A DNA stretch of 64,000 nucleotides from Flaviramulus sp. (GTDB lineage: Bacteria; Bacteroidota; Bacteroidia; Flavobacteriales; Flavobacteriaceae), in the NCBI GenBank assembly GCA_030731745.1, contig JANQTJ010000014.1, forward strand, positions 41,331-105,330, in the 5' to 3' direction. The notes beneath the pieces are model-generated. The model was given only the letters and a program-made list of their open reading frames with translations. It searched no databases and was not told the origin of the DNA. Every line of letters begins with the position of its first letter. Positions within the stretch are counted from its first letter, which is position 1. Shown in pieces: positions 50,051 through 60,305 of this stretch. The position numbers and the translations under genes are program-made.

Positions 50051-52873
50051 ATGAAAACAATTCTCCCATTTTTCCTATTGCTTTTTTGTGGATTAACTTT
50101 TTCACAAACAACAATTTCTGGTTCTGTTGTTGATGATACCAATCAACCTATTCCAGGAGCAAATATCATTGTTGTTGGTACCTCAACGGGTACAGTAACT
50201 GACTTTGATGGTAAATTTACACTTACTTACAATCAGAATCCACCATTTTCTGTTCAAGCAAGTAGTGTAGGTTTTGAAACTGTTACGATTGAAGTAACTG
50301 AAAACAATCAAAAAATTAATTTTATTTTAAAAGAAGGAACCTCTCTAGATGAAGTTGTAATTTCTGCGTCTAGAACTCCTGAACGAATCTTTGAATCACC
50401 GGTAACTGTTGAGCGTTTTGGCCTTAAAGAAATTAAAAACACAGCTTCAGCTGATTTTTATGATGGTTTAGAGAACTTAAAAGGTGTTGATGTAAATACC
50501 AATAGTTTAACTTTTAAGTCCATCAATACAAGAGGTTTTGCAACTTTTGCTAATAATCGATTTATGCAATTGGTTGATGGTATGGATAATTCTACACCTG
50601 CACTTAACTTTCCAATCGGAAACTTAGTAGGTATGACTGAAACGGATGTTTTAAGTGTTGAGCTCCTACCCGGTGCCTCTTCTGCTTTATACGGAGCTAA
50701 TGCCTTTAATGGTATTTTGTTTATGCGAAGTAAAAATCCTTTTGATCATGCAGGTATAAGTGTTTCTCTTAAAGGAGGCGTTACTTCTCAAGAAGCAGCT
50801 GGAACAAATGAATATAAAGATTTAAGCTTTCGTGCGGCCTATAAATTTAGTGATAAGTTTGCTGCTAAAATCAATTTTGGTTATTTAAAAGGAACAGATT
50901 GGGCTGCTAATAGTGAGGTTGATAAAACAAATATTGGAGGTACTCGTGCAAACATTGATTATGATGGGGTTAACGTTTATGGTGATGAAGTTTCAACAAA
51001 CCTTAAAGCTGTTAAAGAAAGTCCTACATTTTTAGCTGGACTAGCAGCAGCAGGAGGAAGTCCAGCAGCAGCAAGTTTAGTCCCTGACGTTGTAGTATCC
51101 AGAACAGGATATAATGAAAGTGATTTAACTAATTACAATGCCGAAAGTATTAAATCAGATTGGGGGTTATATTATAGACCATGGGAAGATGATTTTGAGG
51201 TGTCTTACGTTGGAAAAGTAGGTACAGGTTCTACAATATATCAAGGGACAAATCGATATAATATTGCTAACTTTTTTCAAGAACAACATAAATTAGAAAT
51301 TCGTAATGATAATTTCTTTATAAGAGGATATGTTGTAGCTGATAAAGCTGGAGATTCTTATGACATGGTATTTACAGGAGTAAATATTAACCGAGCTTGG
51401 AAAGATGACAACACTTGGTTTGGTGAATATACTGGCGCATATATTTCTGCAACACTTGCAGGAGCAACAGATACACAGGCGCATGCCGCGGGTAGAGCAA
51501 CGGCAGATACAGGGCGTTTTTTACCAGGCTCTCCCGGATTTCAATCTGCGTTTGATGCTAGTATAAATAATCCTGATTTAACAACAGGCTCTAAATTTCA
51601 AGATGCATCTAAATACTACCATTCAGATGCCAATTACAATTTTAGTCATTTAATTGATTTTGCTGATATTCAAGTTGGTGGATCTTACAGAAGATATAGT
51701 TTAAATTCTTCAGGTACTATTTACACTGATTTAGATGGTCCAATAGATTACTCAGAATTTGGTGTTTATACTCAAATTCAAAAAAGTTTAGAATTAAACG
51801 AATCTTTAGAATTAAAACTTACAGGATCTATGCGTTACGATAAATCAGAGTTCTTCGACGGATTTATATCTCCAAGAATATCTGCTGGTTTAACTGTTAA
51901 TAAAAATCATAACATCAGAACTTCTGTACAAACTGGTTTTAGAAACCCAACTACTCAGGATTTATTTATTGGATTAGACGCCGGTAGAGCCGTTTTAGTT
52001 GGAGCTGCACCAGAAAATTTGGATAGATGGACTAGAACTTATACGCTAGGTGATTCTAGATCAGCGTTTGATTTAAGTCAGGCTTCACAATCATTAGGAA
52101 TCCCTACAACAATAACTCGAACAGGAGCCGACGCATACAATAATTCTTATACAGCGAGTTCAGCACTAGCTCTAGCTGCTTCTGGAGATCCTTCGGTTTT
52201 AGAAATTGCAAATCCAGGCCTTGTAAAGCCAGAACAAGTAACTTCTGCAGAAGTTGGATATAGAGGTAAATTTAATAATCTTATTATTGATTTTAGTGCA
52301 TATTATAATAGTTACAAAGATTTTATTTCTCAAGAAGTTGTAGTTTCTCCTCTATACGGAACTGTTGGAGATGGTTCGCTATCCATTTTAGCATTAGCAA
52401 ACGGAGATAGTCAAGCATACAGTACCTATACAAACTCTGAAGCAAATGTAAATTCTTATGGTGCATCCATTGGTGTTTCTACTAAAGTTTTTGGTGACTT
52501 TGATTTAAGCGGTAGTTATACCTATGCTAAGTTAGATTTTGACAGAAAACAATATCCAGATTTTACAACGAACTTTAATACCCCTGAACATAAGTTCAAA
52601 GCATCTTTTGGAAATACTGAATTATTTAAAAATTTTGGCTTTAATATTGCTTACAGATATAGTGATGATTATTTCTGGGAAGCTACCTTTGGGAATGGTA
52701 TTGTTCCAGAATTTCATGTGGTAGATGCTCAAATCAATTTACAGGTTCCAAGTTTTAAATCTACTTTTAAAGCAGGAGCTACTAACTTGTTAGGCGATGA
52801 ATATTTTACAGCATTTGGTACAGGAAATATTGGATCGATGTACTATTTATCATGGACAATTAACAACTTATAA
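50051..52873 (+). CDS. TonB-dependent receptor with carboxypeptidase-regulatory-like domain
   Basis: 940 aa; ISGSVVDDTNQPIPGANIIVVGTSTGTVTDFDGKF; plug FKSINTRGFATFANNRFMQLVDGMDN. Confidence 0.9.
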   Translation: MKTILPFFLLLFCGLTFSQTTISGSVVDDTNQPIPGANIIVVGTSTGTVTDFDGKFTLTYNQNPPFSVQASSVGFETVTIEVTENNQKINFILKEGTSLDEVVISASRTPERIFESPVTVERFGLKEIKNTASADFYDGLENLKGVDVNTNSLTFKSINTRGFATFANNRFMQLVDGMDNSTPALNFPIGNLVGMTETDVLSVELLPGASSALYGANAFNGILFMRSKNPFDHAGISVSLKGGVTSQEAAGTNEYKDLSFRAAYKFSDKFAAKINFGYLKGTDWAANSEVDKTNIGGTRANIDYDGVNVYGDEVSTNLKAVKESPTFLAGLAAAGGSPAAASLVPDVVVSRTGYNESDLTNYNAESIKSDWGLYYRPWEDDFEVSYVGKVGTGSTIYQGTNRYNIANFFQEQHKLEIRNDNFFIRGYVVADKAGDSYDMVFTGVNINRAWKDDNTWFGEYTGAYISATLAGATDTQAHAAGRATADTGRFLPGSPGFQSAFDASINNPDLTTGSKFQDASKYYHSDANYNFSHLIDFADIQVGGSYRRYSLNSSGTIYTDLDGPIDYSEFGVYTQIQKSLELNESLELKLTGSMRYDKSEFFDGFISPRISAGLTVNKNHNIRTSVQTGFRNPTTQDLFIGLDAGRAVLVGAAPENLDRWTRTYTLGDSRSAFDLSQASQSLGIPTTITRTGADAYNNSYTASSALALAASGDPSVLEIANPGLVKPEQVTSAEVGYRGKFNNLIIDFSAYYNSYKDFISQEVVVSPLYGTVGDGSLSILALANGDSQAYSTYTNSEANVNSYGASIGVSTKVFGDFDLSGSYTYAKLDFDRKQYPDFTTNFNTPEHKFKASFGNTELFKNFGFNIAYRYSDDYFWEATFGNGIVPEFHVVDAQINLQVPSFKSTFKAGATNLLGDEYFTAFGTGNIGSMYYLSWTINNL

Positions 52874-52878
52874 TAATT

Positions 52879-54480
52879 ATGAAAAAGAATTTAAATAGTA
52901 CAAAATATTTATGGCTGTTAGTTATACTTTTAAGTTTTACAGCTTGTAACGAAATTGAAGACGTTTTAGCAGATAATAATATATTTCCTGCCGAAGAATT
53001 ACCAGAATTAACTTCTGGAACAGCTAACTTTTCTAACTATGTTGCCATTGGCGCTTCGTTTACAGCAGGATATACTGATGGGGCTGTTTTTATAGCTGCA
53101 CAAGAGAATTCTTTCCCAAATATTTTATCCAAAGAATTTGCTAAAATTGGAGGGGGGAACTTCGCACAGCCATTAATGAATGACAATACTGGAGGCTTGT
53201 TAATTGGAACAACTCCAGTAGCTGCGTATAGATTAATTTTTAATGGTTCAGGACCACAACGCTTAAATGATTTCTTAACTGGAGTTGGTGCTCCAACACC
53301 ACCTATTACAACAGATGCATCTGTTAATTTAGGTAGTAGCTTCAATAATGTTGGAGTCCCTGTTGCAAAAAGTTTTCATGTTACCTTTCCAGGTTATGGT
53401 AGTTTTAACCCTTATTTTGGAAGAATGGCTTCATCTGCTTCGGCTACTATGCTTGGAGATGCATTGAGTCAAAATCCAACATTTTTTACACTTTCTGAAT
53501 TAGGAGGTAATGATGTTTTAGGATTTGCAACTTCAGGAGGTTCAGGTGTTGACCAAACTGGAAATTTCAATCCTGCAACTTATGGTAATAATGATATTAC
53601 AGACCCAAATGTTTTTGCTAGTGTCTTTAGCGACGTTGTTACTGCTTTAACTAGCACAGGTGCCAAAGGCGTAGTAACTAATGTGCCTTACATAACTGAT
53701 TTACCTTATTTTACAACCATCCCTAATAACGCTTTAGTTTTAGATGCTACAACAGCAGGGCAATTAACAGGGTTTTTTCAAGCAGTAAGTGGTATCTTTT
53801 TACAAGGCGCTCTTTTACAAGGTGTTCCTTTAGCACAAGCACAGGCTTTAGCCGCTCAATATGCAATTACATTTAACGCTGGTCCCAATAGATTTTTAAT
53901 AGACGTTCCGGTAACACAATCTAATCCATTAGGATTTAGACAAATGACTGAAAATGAATTGCTTCTCCTTCCAATAGATAGAGCTGCATTAGCACAAGGT
54001 TATGGTACGGTTTCTCTTTCTAATGAAGTTTTACAAGTATTGGGAATTCTTCAAGCTGGAGGCACGCCAACACCTCAACAGGCAGGATTGGTTTTAGCAG
54101 CTGTTAATGGTATTGATGATAAAGATGCTTTGGATACTGATGAGCTAGCAAGTATAAAAAATGCTACCGATGCTTATAATCAAACAATAGCTGCCATTGC
54201 TAACTCAAACGAGAATATAGCTTTAGTGGATTTAAACGTTATTTTAACTGAATTAGCTTCAACAGGAATTAGTTTTGATAACTATACGTTTAATGCCAAT
54301 TTAGTTACAGGTGGTGCCGTTAGTTTAGATGGTATACATTTAACTGCTAGAGGTTATGCTTTTATGGCTAACAAATTTTTAGAAGCTATTGATAATCAAT
54401 TTGGTTCTAACTTTGTTGCCTCAGGGAATGTTGCTAATGTGGGAGATTACCCAACAAATTATTCGCCATCTTTACAATAG
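52879..54480 (+). CDS. SGNH/GDSL-like hydrolase lipoprotein
   Basis: Lipobox LLSFTAC; VAIGASFTAGYTDG block I, ELGGNDVLGF block III, LDGIHLTARGY block V. Confidence 0.8.
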   Translation: MKKNLNSTKYLWLLVILLSFTACNEIEDVLADNNIFPAEELPELTSGTANFSNYVAIGASFTAGYTDGAVFIAAQENSFPNILSKEFAKIGGGNFAQPLMNDNTGGLLIGTTPVAAYRLIFNGSGPQRLNDFLTGVGAPTPPITTDASVNLGSSFNNVGVPVAKSFHVTFPGYGSFNPYFGRMASSASATMLGDALSQNPTFFTLSELGGNDVLGFATSGGSGVDQTGNFNPATYGNNDITDPNVFASVFSDVVTALTSTGAKGVVTNVPYITDLPYFTTIPNNALVLDATTAGQLTGFFQAVSGIFLQGALLQGVPLAQAQALAAQYAITFNAGPNRFLIDVPVTQSNPLGFRQMTENELLLLPIDRAALAQGYGTVSLSNEVLQVLGILQAGGTPTPQQAGLVLAAVNGIDDKDALDTDELASIKNATDAYNQTIAAIANSNENIALVDLNVILTELASTGISFDNYTFNANLVTGGAVSLDGIHLTARGYAFMANKFLEAIDNQFGSNFVASGNVANVGDYPTNYSPSLQ

Positions 54481-54500
54481 TAACTACTGTAAAGATAAAT

Positions 54501-54535
54501 AAAAAAGCACCTTGAATATCAAGGTGCTTTTTTAT
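54501..54535. terminator. Intrinsic terminator between SGNH hydrolase and atpD
   Basis: AAAAAAGCACCTTGA-ata-TCAAGGTGCTTTTTTA. Confidence 0.9.
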
Positions 54536-54580
54536 TGGAAAAAACCTAAAAAAACAACTTTATTTTTAAATTAAAAAAAT

Positions 54581-54588
54581 TATCTTTG
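54581..54588 (+). promoter_or_regulatory. Candidate -7 element TATCTTTG for atpD
   Basis: Exact TAnnTTTG match 60 nt upstream of the atpD ATG, after a terminator. Confidence 0.55.
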
Positions 54589-54645
54589 CACGCGAAAACA
54601 TAAACTGTTCTCATTCAATTAAAACGCATAATATTAAACATATAA

Positions 54646-56157
<1,512 letters not shown>

Positions 56158-56175
56158 AACTTAGTCCACAGTAAT

Positions 56176-56228
56176 CAGTCTGCATTATGCAGTGACTGAA
56201 GACTGAAGACTGCAAACTAAAGACTTAA
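56176..56228. repeat. Hairpin plus heptamer tandem repeat in the atpD-atpC gap
   Basis: CAGTCTGCA-tta-TGCAgtGACTG then GACTGAA GACTGAA GACTGCA AACTAAA GACTTAA. Confidence 0.7.
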
Positions 56229-56231
56229 AAA

Positions 56232-56510
56232 ATGTATTTAGAAATTGTATCACCAGAAGCAACTTTATTTAACGGAGAAGTAACTAGCGTTGCTGTACCT
56301 GGCGTTAATGGGGAGTTTGAAATGTTAAATAATCACGCACCAATCGTATCTATTTTAAAAGAAGGGTTTGTTAAAATTTCAGGAAGTATAGAGTTAGAAG
56401 ATGCTGTTAAAAATAAATTTACTAAAAACGATAAAGGTGTTACTTTATTAAAAATAAATTCTGGTACTTTAGAATTGAAAAATAATAAATTGATAGTTTT
56501 AGCAGACTAA
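56232..56510 (+). CDS. atpC: F1F0 ATP synthase subunit epsilon
   Basis: MYLEIVSPEATLFNGEVTSVAVPGVNGEFEMLNNHAPIVS. Confidence 0.95.
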   Translation: MYLEIVSPEATLFNGEVTSVAVPGVNGEFEMLNNHAPIVSILKEGFVKISGSIELEDAVKNKFTKNDKGVTLLKINSGTLELKNNKLIVLAD

Positions 56511-56530
56511 TAATAAATAAAATTTAAATA

Positions 56531-56564
56531 AAAAAAAGCGAAGTTGAATCTTCGCTTTTTTTTT
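56531..56564. terminator. Intrinsic terminator shared by convergent atpC and umuD
   Basis: AAAAAAAGCGAAG-ttgaat-CTTCGCTTTTTTTT. Confidence 0.88.
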
Positions 56565-56575
56565 ATGAATTATTT

Positions 56576-57019
56576 TTAATAAACTTTTTTAATGACATTA
56601 GTAACGATACCCCATATAATAAAATCGTTTTCTTGTGTGATTTTTATACTCGGGTAATCGGGATTTTCAGGTTGCAGCCAAAGCCCTTCTTTATCTATTT
56701 TTAACCGCTTAACGGTAAACTCACCATCTAAAAAACATACCGCAATTTTATTATTAGCAGGCTCTAAACTTTTATCTATTACTAGTAAATCATTATCGTT
56801 AAGCCCTGCTCCTACCATAGATTGCCCACTAACACGTGCAAAAAAAGTAGCTTCTTTATTTTTAACAAGCTCGTTGTCTAGAGACAAACGTTCTTCTGTA
56901 AAATCTTCTGCAGGTGAAGGAAAACCAGCGGAAATTCCGGTATTAAAAAAATTAGCTCCTGAGTTTTTTGTGATTTTTGGAGTAAAAAAGATTAGATTTT
57001 CAGATTTGTGAAGTATCAT
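56576..57019 (-). CDS. umuD: UmuD-like S24 family protease
   Basis: GFPSPAEDFTEERLSLDNELV; ARVSGQSMVGAGLNDNDLLVID; DGEFTVKRL. Confidence 0.9.
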   Translation of the reverse strand: MILHKSENLIFFTPKITKNSGANFFNTGISAGFPSPAEDFTEERLSLDNELVKNKEATFFARVSGQSMVGAGLNDNDLLVIDKSLEPANNKIAVCFLDGEFTVKRLKIDKEGLWLQPENPDYPSIKITQENDFIIWGIVTNVIKKVY

Positions 57020-57045
57020 TTTTTTATCGTGGTTTTATTTTTTTT

Positions 57046-57128
57046 ACGTTAGGGATTGAAGCGGCATCCTTTTTTGAGGTACGAAAAAAAGATATAGCGT
57101 AAAGCCCGACCCTTTTGGGTAACGCCTA
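57046..57128 (+). repeat. Copy B of dispersed structured intergenic element (possibly Flavo-1-like RNA)
   Basis: ACGTTAGGGATTGAAGCGGCATCCTTTTTTGAGGTACGAAAAAAAGATATAGCGTAAAGCCCGACCCTTTTGGGTAACGCC; outer CGTTA/TAACG and inner CTTTTTT/AAAAAAG pairings. Confidence 0.75.
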
Positions 57129-57130
57129 AA

Positions 57131-58390
57131 TTAACATTTTACTTTTATTATATTATTAATATTGGTTGTATATCTTGGAGATAATCGCTCCTGACGCATT
57201 TTCCAAGTACGTTTTAAATCTTGATTCCCTAATCTTATTTTATGATTTTTGTATTTTTTATTTAAGCCATCAATAGCAAACATGAGCGATTTATGTTTTG
57301 GGTTTTCATGCTCAAAAATATCCAACTGATAATTATCATTAGGAACTAATCCGGCAACTATAACACCCGCGCGCTTATATTTTACACCACTTTTAAAAAT
57401 AGTTTTAACTGCTTTTACAGCTTCATTACTTATAATTAATGATGAATCTGTTGGATAAGGTAAACTTACTTGTACGCTCGCTCTATGCTGCTCTAAATCT
57501 TTTTTATGTCTATCACTTCTCAACATAACAATGATGACGTGACAACTAGAACCTTGTTTACGTAGCTTCTCTGAACAATGGGTTGCAAACGTAGAGATAC
57601 GTTCTTTAATATTATCAATATCTGAATAGGTATATTCGAAACTTCGAGTGGTAGCGATAACTTTTTTGTTTTTGGGTTCATCTAATCGTATTTTAGAATC
57701 ACCTTCTAAATCCTTTTTAAGTTTCCATTCGGTTATTGAAAAATTTTTACGAACCCAATCGTCTGGTAGCTGTATAAAATCTAATGCTGTTTTGCAGCCT
57801 TTAACATGAAGCCTTTTTGCTAAACGACCGCCAATACCCCAAACATCTTCAATTTTAGTCCATTTTAAAGCTTTAATTCTTTTTTCATCAGAATCTATTA
57901 CATAAACACCGTTGGTCTCTTTAGGAAATTTTCTAGCAATTTTATTGGCTACTTTACTTAAAGCTTTTGTTGGCGCTATACCCACGCACGTAGGAATACC
58001 TGTCCATTTTAAAACGCGTTTTCGTATTTGAATGCCGTAATCATTAAAATTATAATTATCAAATCCTTTAAACTCCAAAAAAGCTTCATCAATACTATAA
58101 ACCTCAAGATTGGGTGTAAAATGTTCTAAAATTTTCATTACCCTACTACTCATATCTCCGTACAAAGGATAATTAGACGAAAACACTTGGATGTTATTTG
58201 CTTTACAAAAAGCTTCCCATTTAAAAATAGGAGCTCCCATAGGCAAACCAAGAACTTTAGCTTCATCACTTCGTGAGATAACACAGCCATCATTATTGCT
58301 TAAAATAGCGATGGGTTTATGACGTAAGTTAGGGTTAAAAACACGTTCACAAGACGCATAAAAATTATTACAATCTACTAGGGCATACAT
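57131..58390 (-). CDS. umuC: UmuC-like Y-family DNA polymerase
   Basis: MYALVDCNNFYASCERVFNPNLRHKPIAILSNNDGCVISRS; VYSIDEAFLEF. Confidence 0.95.
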   Translation of the reverse strand: MYALVDCNNFYASCERVFNPNLRHKPIAILSNNDGCVISRSDEAKVLGLPMGAPIFKWEAFCKANNIQVFSSNYPLYGDMSSRVMKILEHFTPNLEVYSIDEAFLEFKGFDNYNFNDYGIQIRKRVLKWTGIPTCVGIAPTKALSKVANKIARKFPKETNGVYVIDSDEKRIKALKWTKIEDVWGIGGRLAKRLHVKGCKTALDFIQLPDDWVRKNFSITEWKLKKDLEGDSKIRLDEPKNKKVIATTRSFEYTYSDIDNIKERISTFATHCSEKLRKQGSSCHVIIVMLRSDRHKKDLEQHRASVQVSLPYPTDSSLIISNEAVKAVKTIFKSGVKYKRAGVIVAGLVPNDNYQLDIFEHENPKHKSLMFAIDGLNKKYKNHKIRLGNQDLKRTWKMRQERLSPRYTTNINNIIKVKC

Positions 58391-58468
58391 GCTAGTAAAG
58401 ATATAAAGTACGCCTTTAAAAATTTAGCATTGTTAATAAAATTCTATGTTAAAAAATAAATTTAAAAT

Positions 58469-58918
58469 TTAAAAAAGCTTTCCGTTTTCTATAATGGAAT
58501 TACCAACACGCTTATAAGTTACACGTTTTCCGTTAGCACAAAAATCGTATATGCCTTTAGATTTTTGCTCGGATACGGATAGTAACAACACATCATCAAC
58601 ACTGCATTTATAATCTTTAGCTACCTTTAATTTAACATGACTCATGGTGGCACGACCTTTTTTAAGTTGATTTTGTATTTTGTTATCTAACTCGGGTTCT
58701 TTAAAATCCGCAGGAAGCTCACAACTTTTGTTTTTACTAGATTTTGCAACCTCTTTTACTATGTTATTCCCTTTTGGTGTTTCGGCATCTATATACTCCC
58801 AAGTAAAATCGGCTTTTAGCAAAACGCGTCGGCCATCATCTGTTTTTACAATGTGGTTGTTTTGTGAGAAAGCAAAACTTGAAACAATAAATAAAATAAT
58901 AAAGTAAGCGTTTTTCAT
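58469..58918 (-). CDS. DUF3157-family secreted protein
   Basis: Signal peptide; VKTDDGRRVLLKADFTWEYID. Confidence 0.65.
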   Translation of the reverse strand: MKNAYFIILFIVSSFAFSQNNHIVKTDDGRRVLLKADFTWEYIDAETPKGNNIVKEVAKSSKNKSCELPADFKEPELDNKIQNQLKKGRATMSHVKLKVAKDYKCSVDDVLLLSVSEQKSKGIYDFCANGKRVTYKRVGNSIIENGKLF

Positions 58919-58955
58919 GAAGAATTTGTTTTATAGTATTCCAAAAATACAAAAA

Positions 58956-59162
58956 CTAATCTTCAACATACTCTAAAATATCAGCTGGCTGGCAATCTAA
59001 TGCTTTGCAAATAGCTTCTAAAGTAGAAAACCGTACTGCCTTAGCTTTACCTGATTTTAAAATAGATAAGTTTGCAGGGGTTATATCAATAATTTCAGCC
59101 AATTCGTTGCTCTTCATGTTACGTTTGGCTAACATTACATCTAAGTTTACTATTATTGGCAT
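58956..59162 (-). CDS. YozG-like Xre-family helix-turn-helix regulator
   Basis: MPIIVNLDVMLAKRNMKSNELAEIIDITPANLSILKSGKAKAVRFSTLEAICKALDCQPADILEYVED. Confidence 0.9.
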   Translation of the reverse strand: MPIIVNLDVMLAKRNMKSNELAEIIDITPANLSILKSGKAKAVRFSTLEAICKALDCQPADILEYVED

Positions 59163-59165
59163 GAT

Positions 59166-59690
59166 TTATATGGTTAATTCGTTTTCTTCTTCAGCCTCTT
59201 TTCCTCGCTTAAATATTTCAGCCAATAAATAAAACCCTAACCCACAAGGGATAAGTATAGAGATTTCTGTTTTCAATAAATTAAAAACATTAAAAGTAGA
59301 GGTTCCAACGGTAGCTAATAAAAAGCGTAATACTGATACGTTAATGGTATAACAAATAAAAATATCTCCTATTTTTTTAAAATATTTAATATTATTTTCA
59401 CTGAAAAAATTCCCGTTTTCTACTTCTTTCAGAATACACAAAAAATAAGTAAAACCATAAATAAGGTAGCCTCTCCAAAAAAAGAGTCCAGCACTTATAG
59501 CATAATAACTCCATTGAATAACGTTTTGCGACGTGAACCAACTATCACTCTTATTGGCTATTTTGGCCCAATTTTGAAACGCTTTAAATTGATTAAAATC
59601 AAACTCGCGCATATCATTAAGCAAAATAGATACGGATGCTAATAAAACCACATACGTAATAATAGAGAGTATTTGAGTATTATCCTTCAT
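59166..59690 (-). CDS. DUF2975 domain-containing membrane protein
   Basis: Four TM-like segments; ends YLLAEIFKRGKEAEEENELTI; adjacent YozG-like HTH. Confidence 0.82.
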   Translation of the reverse strand: MKDNTQILSIITYVVLLASVSILLNDMREFDFNQFKAFQNWAKIANKSDSWFTSQNVIQWSYYAISAGLFFWRGYLIYGFTYFLCILKEVENGNFFSENNIKYFKKIGDIFICYTINVSVLRFLLATVGTSTFNVFNLLKTEISILIPCGLGFYLLAEIFKRGKEAEEENELTI

Positions 59691-59692
59691 AA

Positions 59693-60193
59693 TTATACAG
59701 TTAAATCGTTTTCCTCCTTTGCGTGTTTCGCTACTTTAAATGCTTCACCAAGTACCAAAAAAAATAAACCTAAACATACTAGCATTAAATAAGGACTTAT
59801 ACCGAGATTGAATTTTAATTCATTTTTAATAACTAATCTTGCTATGAAAAACAAAACAGATCCACCAATTCCTATTACGGAAAGCAAATAACCAATTTTA
59901 TGGAAATTGGTTATCACATCTACGTGAAATGGTTTTGCTTGCTGAAAATATCTTAAAGTTTTTCTAAACAAATACAAACAATAAATCCCAACAAAACAAA
60001 TAACTATTAATAACAATCCAAATATTTGTATGGTAACGGGAGCTTTATTTTTATCCGTATCAAAAACCATATCTAATGATTCGGGATTTATGAACATAAA
60101 AAAACTAAAAAAAAGTAATAATGCTATCAAAGGAATGCAGGTGAAAATCCAAATAAAATCAAGTAAACTTTTTAGGATAATTAACTTTCTCAT
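59693..60193 (-). CDS. DUF2975 domain-containing membrane protein (tandem paralogue)
   Basis: ORF track starts at 60220; ATG at 60191-60193 (MRKLIILKSLLDFIWIF) preferred because the longer start lies on the predicted -7 element. Ends FLVLGEAFKVAKHAKEENDLTV. Confidence 0.8.
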   Translation of the reverse strand: MRKLIILKSLLDFIWIFTCIPLIALLLFFSFFMFINPESLDMVFDTDKNKAPVTIQIFGLLLIVICFVGIYCLYLFRKTLRYFQQAKPFHVDVITNFHKIGYLLSVIGIGGSVLFFIARLVIKNELKFNLGISPYLMLVCLGLFFLVLGEAFKVAKHAKEENDLTV

Positions 60194-60200
60194 TTTAAAA

Positions 60201-60249
60201 TTATTGTTTAACGATAACAAATGTATAAAAAATTATTGATAAACAATAA
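60201..60249 (-). promoter_or_regulatory. Promoter with two flanking inverted-repeat operators (TTATYG-N5-CRATAA)
   Basis: TTATTG-TTTAA-CGATAA at 60201-60217 and TTATTG-ATAAA-CAATAA at 60233-60249; minus-strand -7 TACATTTG at 60218-60225 and -33 TTG at 60244-60246 with 18-nt spacer. Confidence 0.6.
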
Positions 60250-60292
60250 TTAATAACAAAATTCATATTTAAAAAATTATAAAAGTTCTTGT

Positions 60293-60300
60293 TACCTTTG
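60293..60300 (+). promoter_or_regulatory. Candidate -7 element TACCTTTG immediately upstream of the DUF2007 gene
   Basis: Exact TAnnTTTG ending 5 nt before ATG at 60306. Confidence 0.45.
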
Positions 60301-60305
60301 TATTT

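Noticed and set aside
53037-53345. 102-aa minus ORF opposite the SGNH hydrolase
   Set aside because: Antisense shadow ORF.
56194-56228. Heptamer repeats considered as a mini-CRISPR
   Set aside because: Units are 7 bp, contiguous and without spacers; no cas genes in the window.
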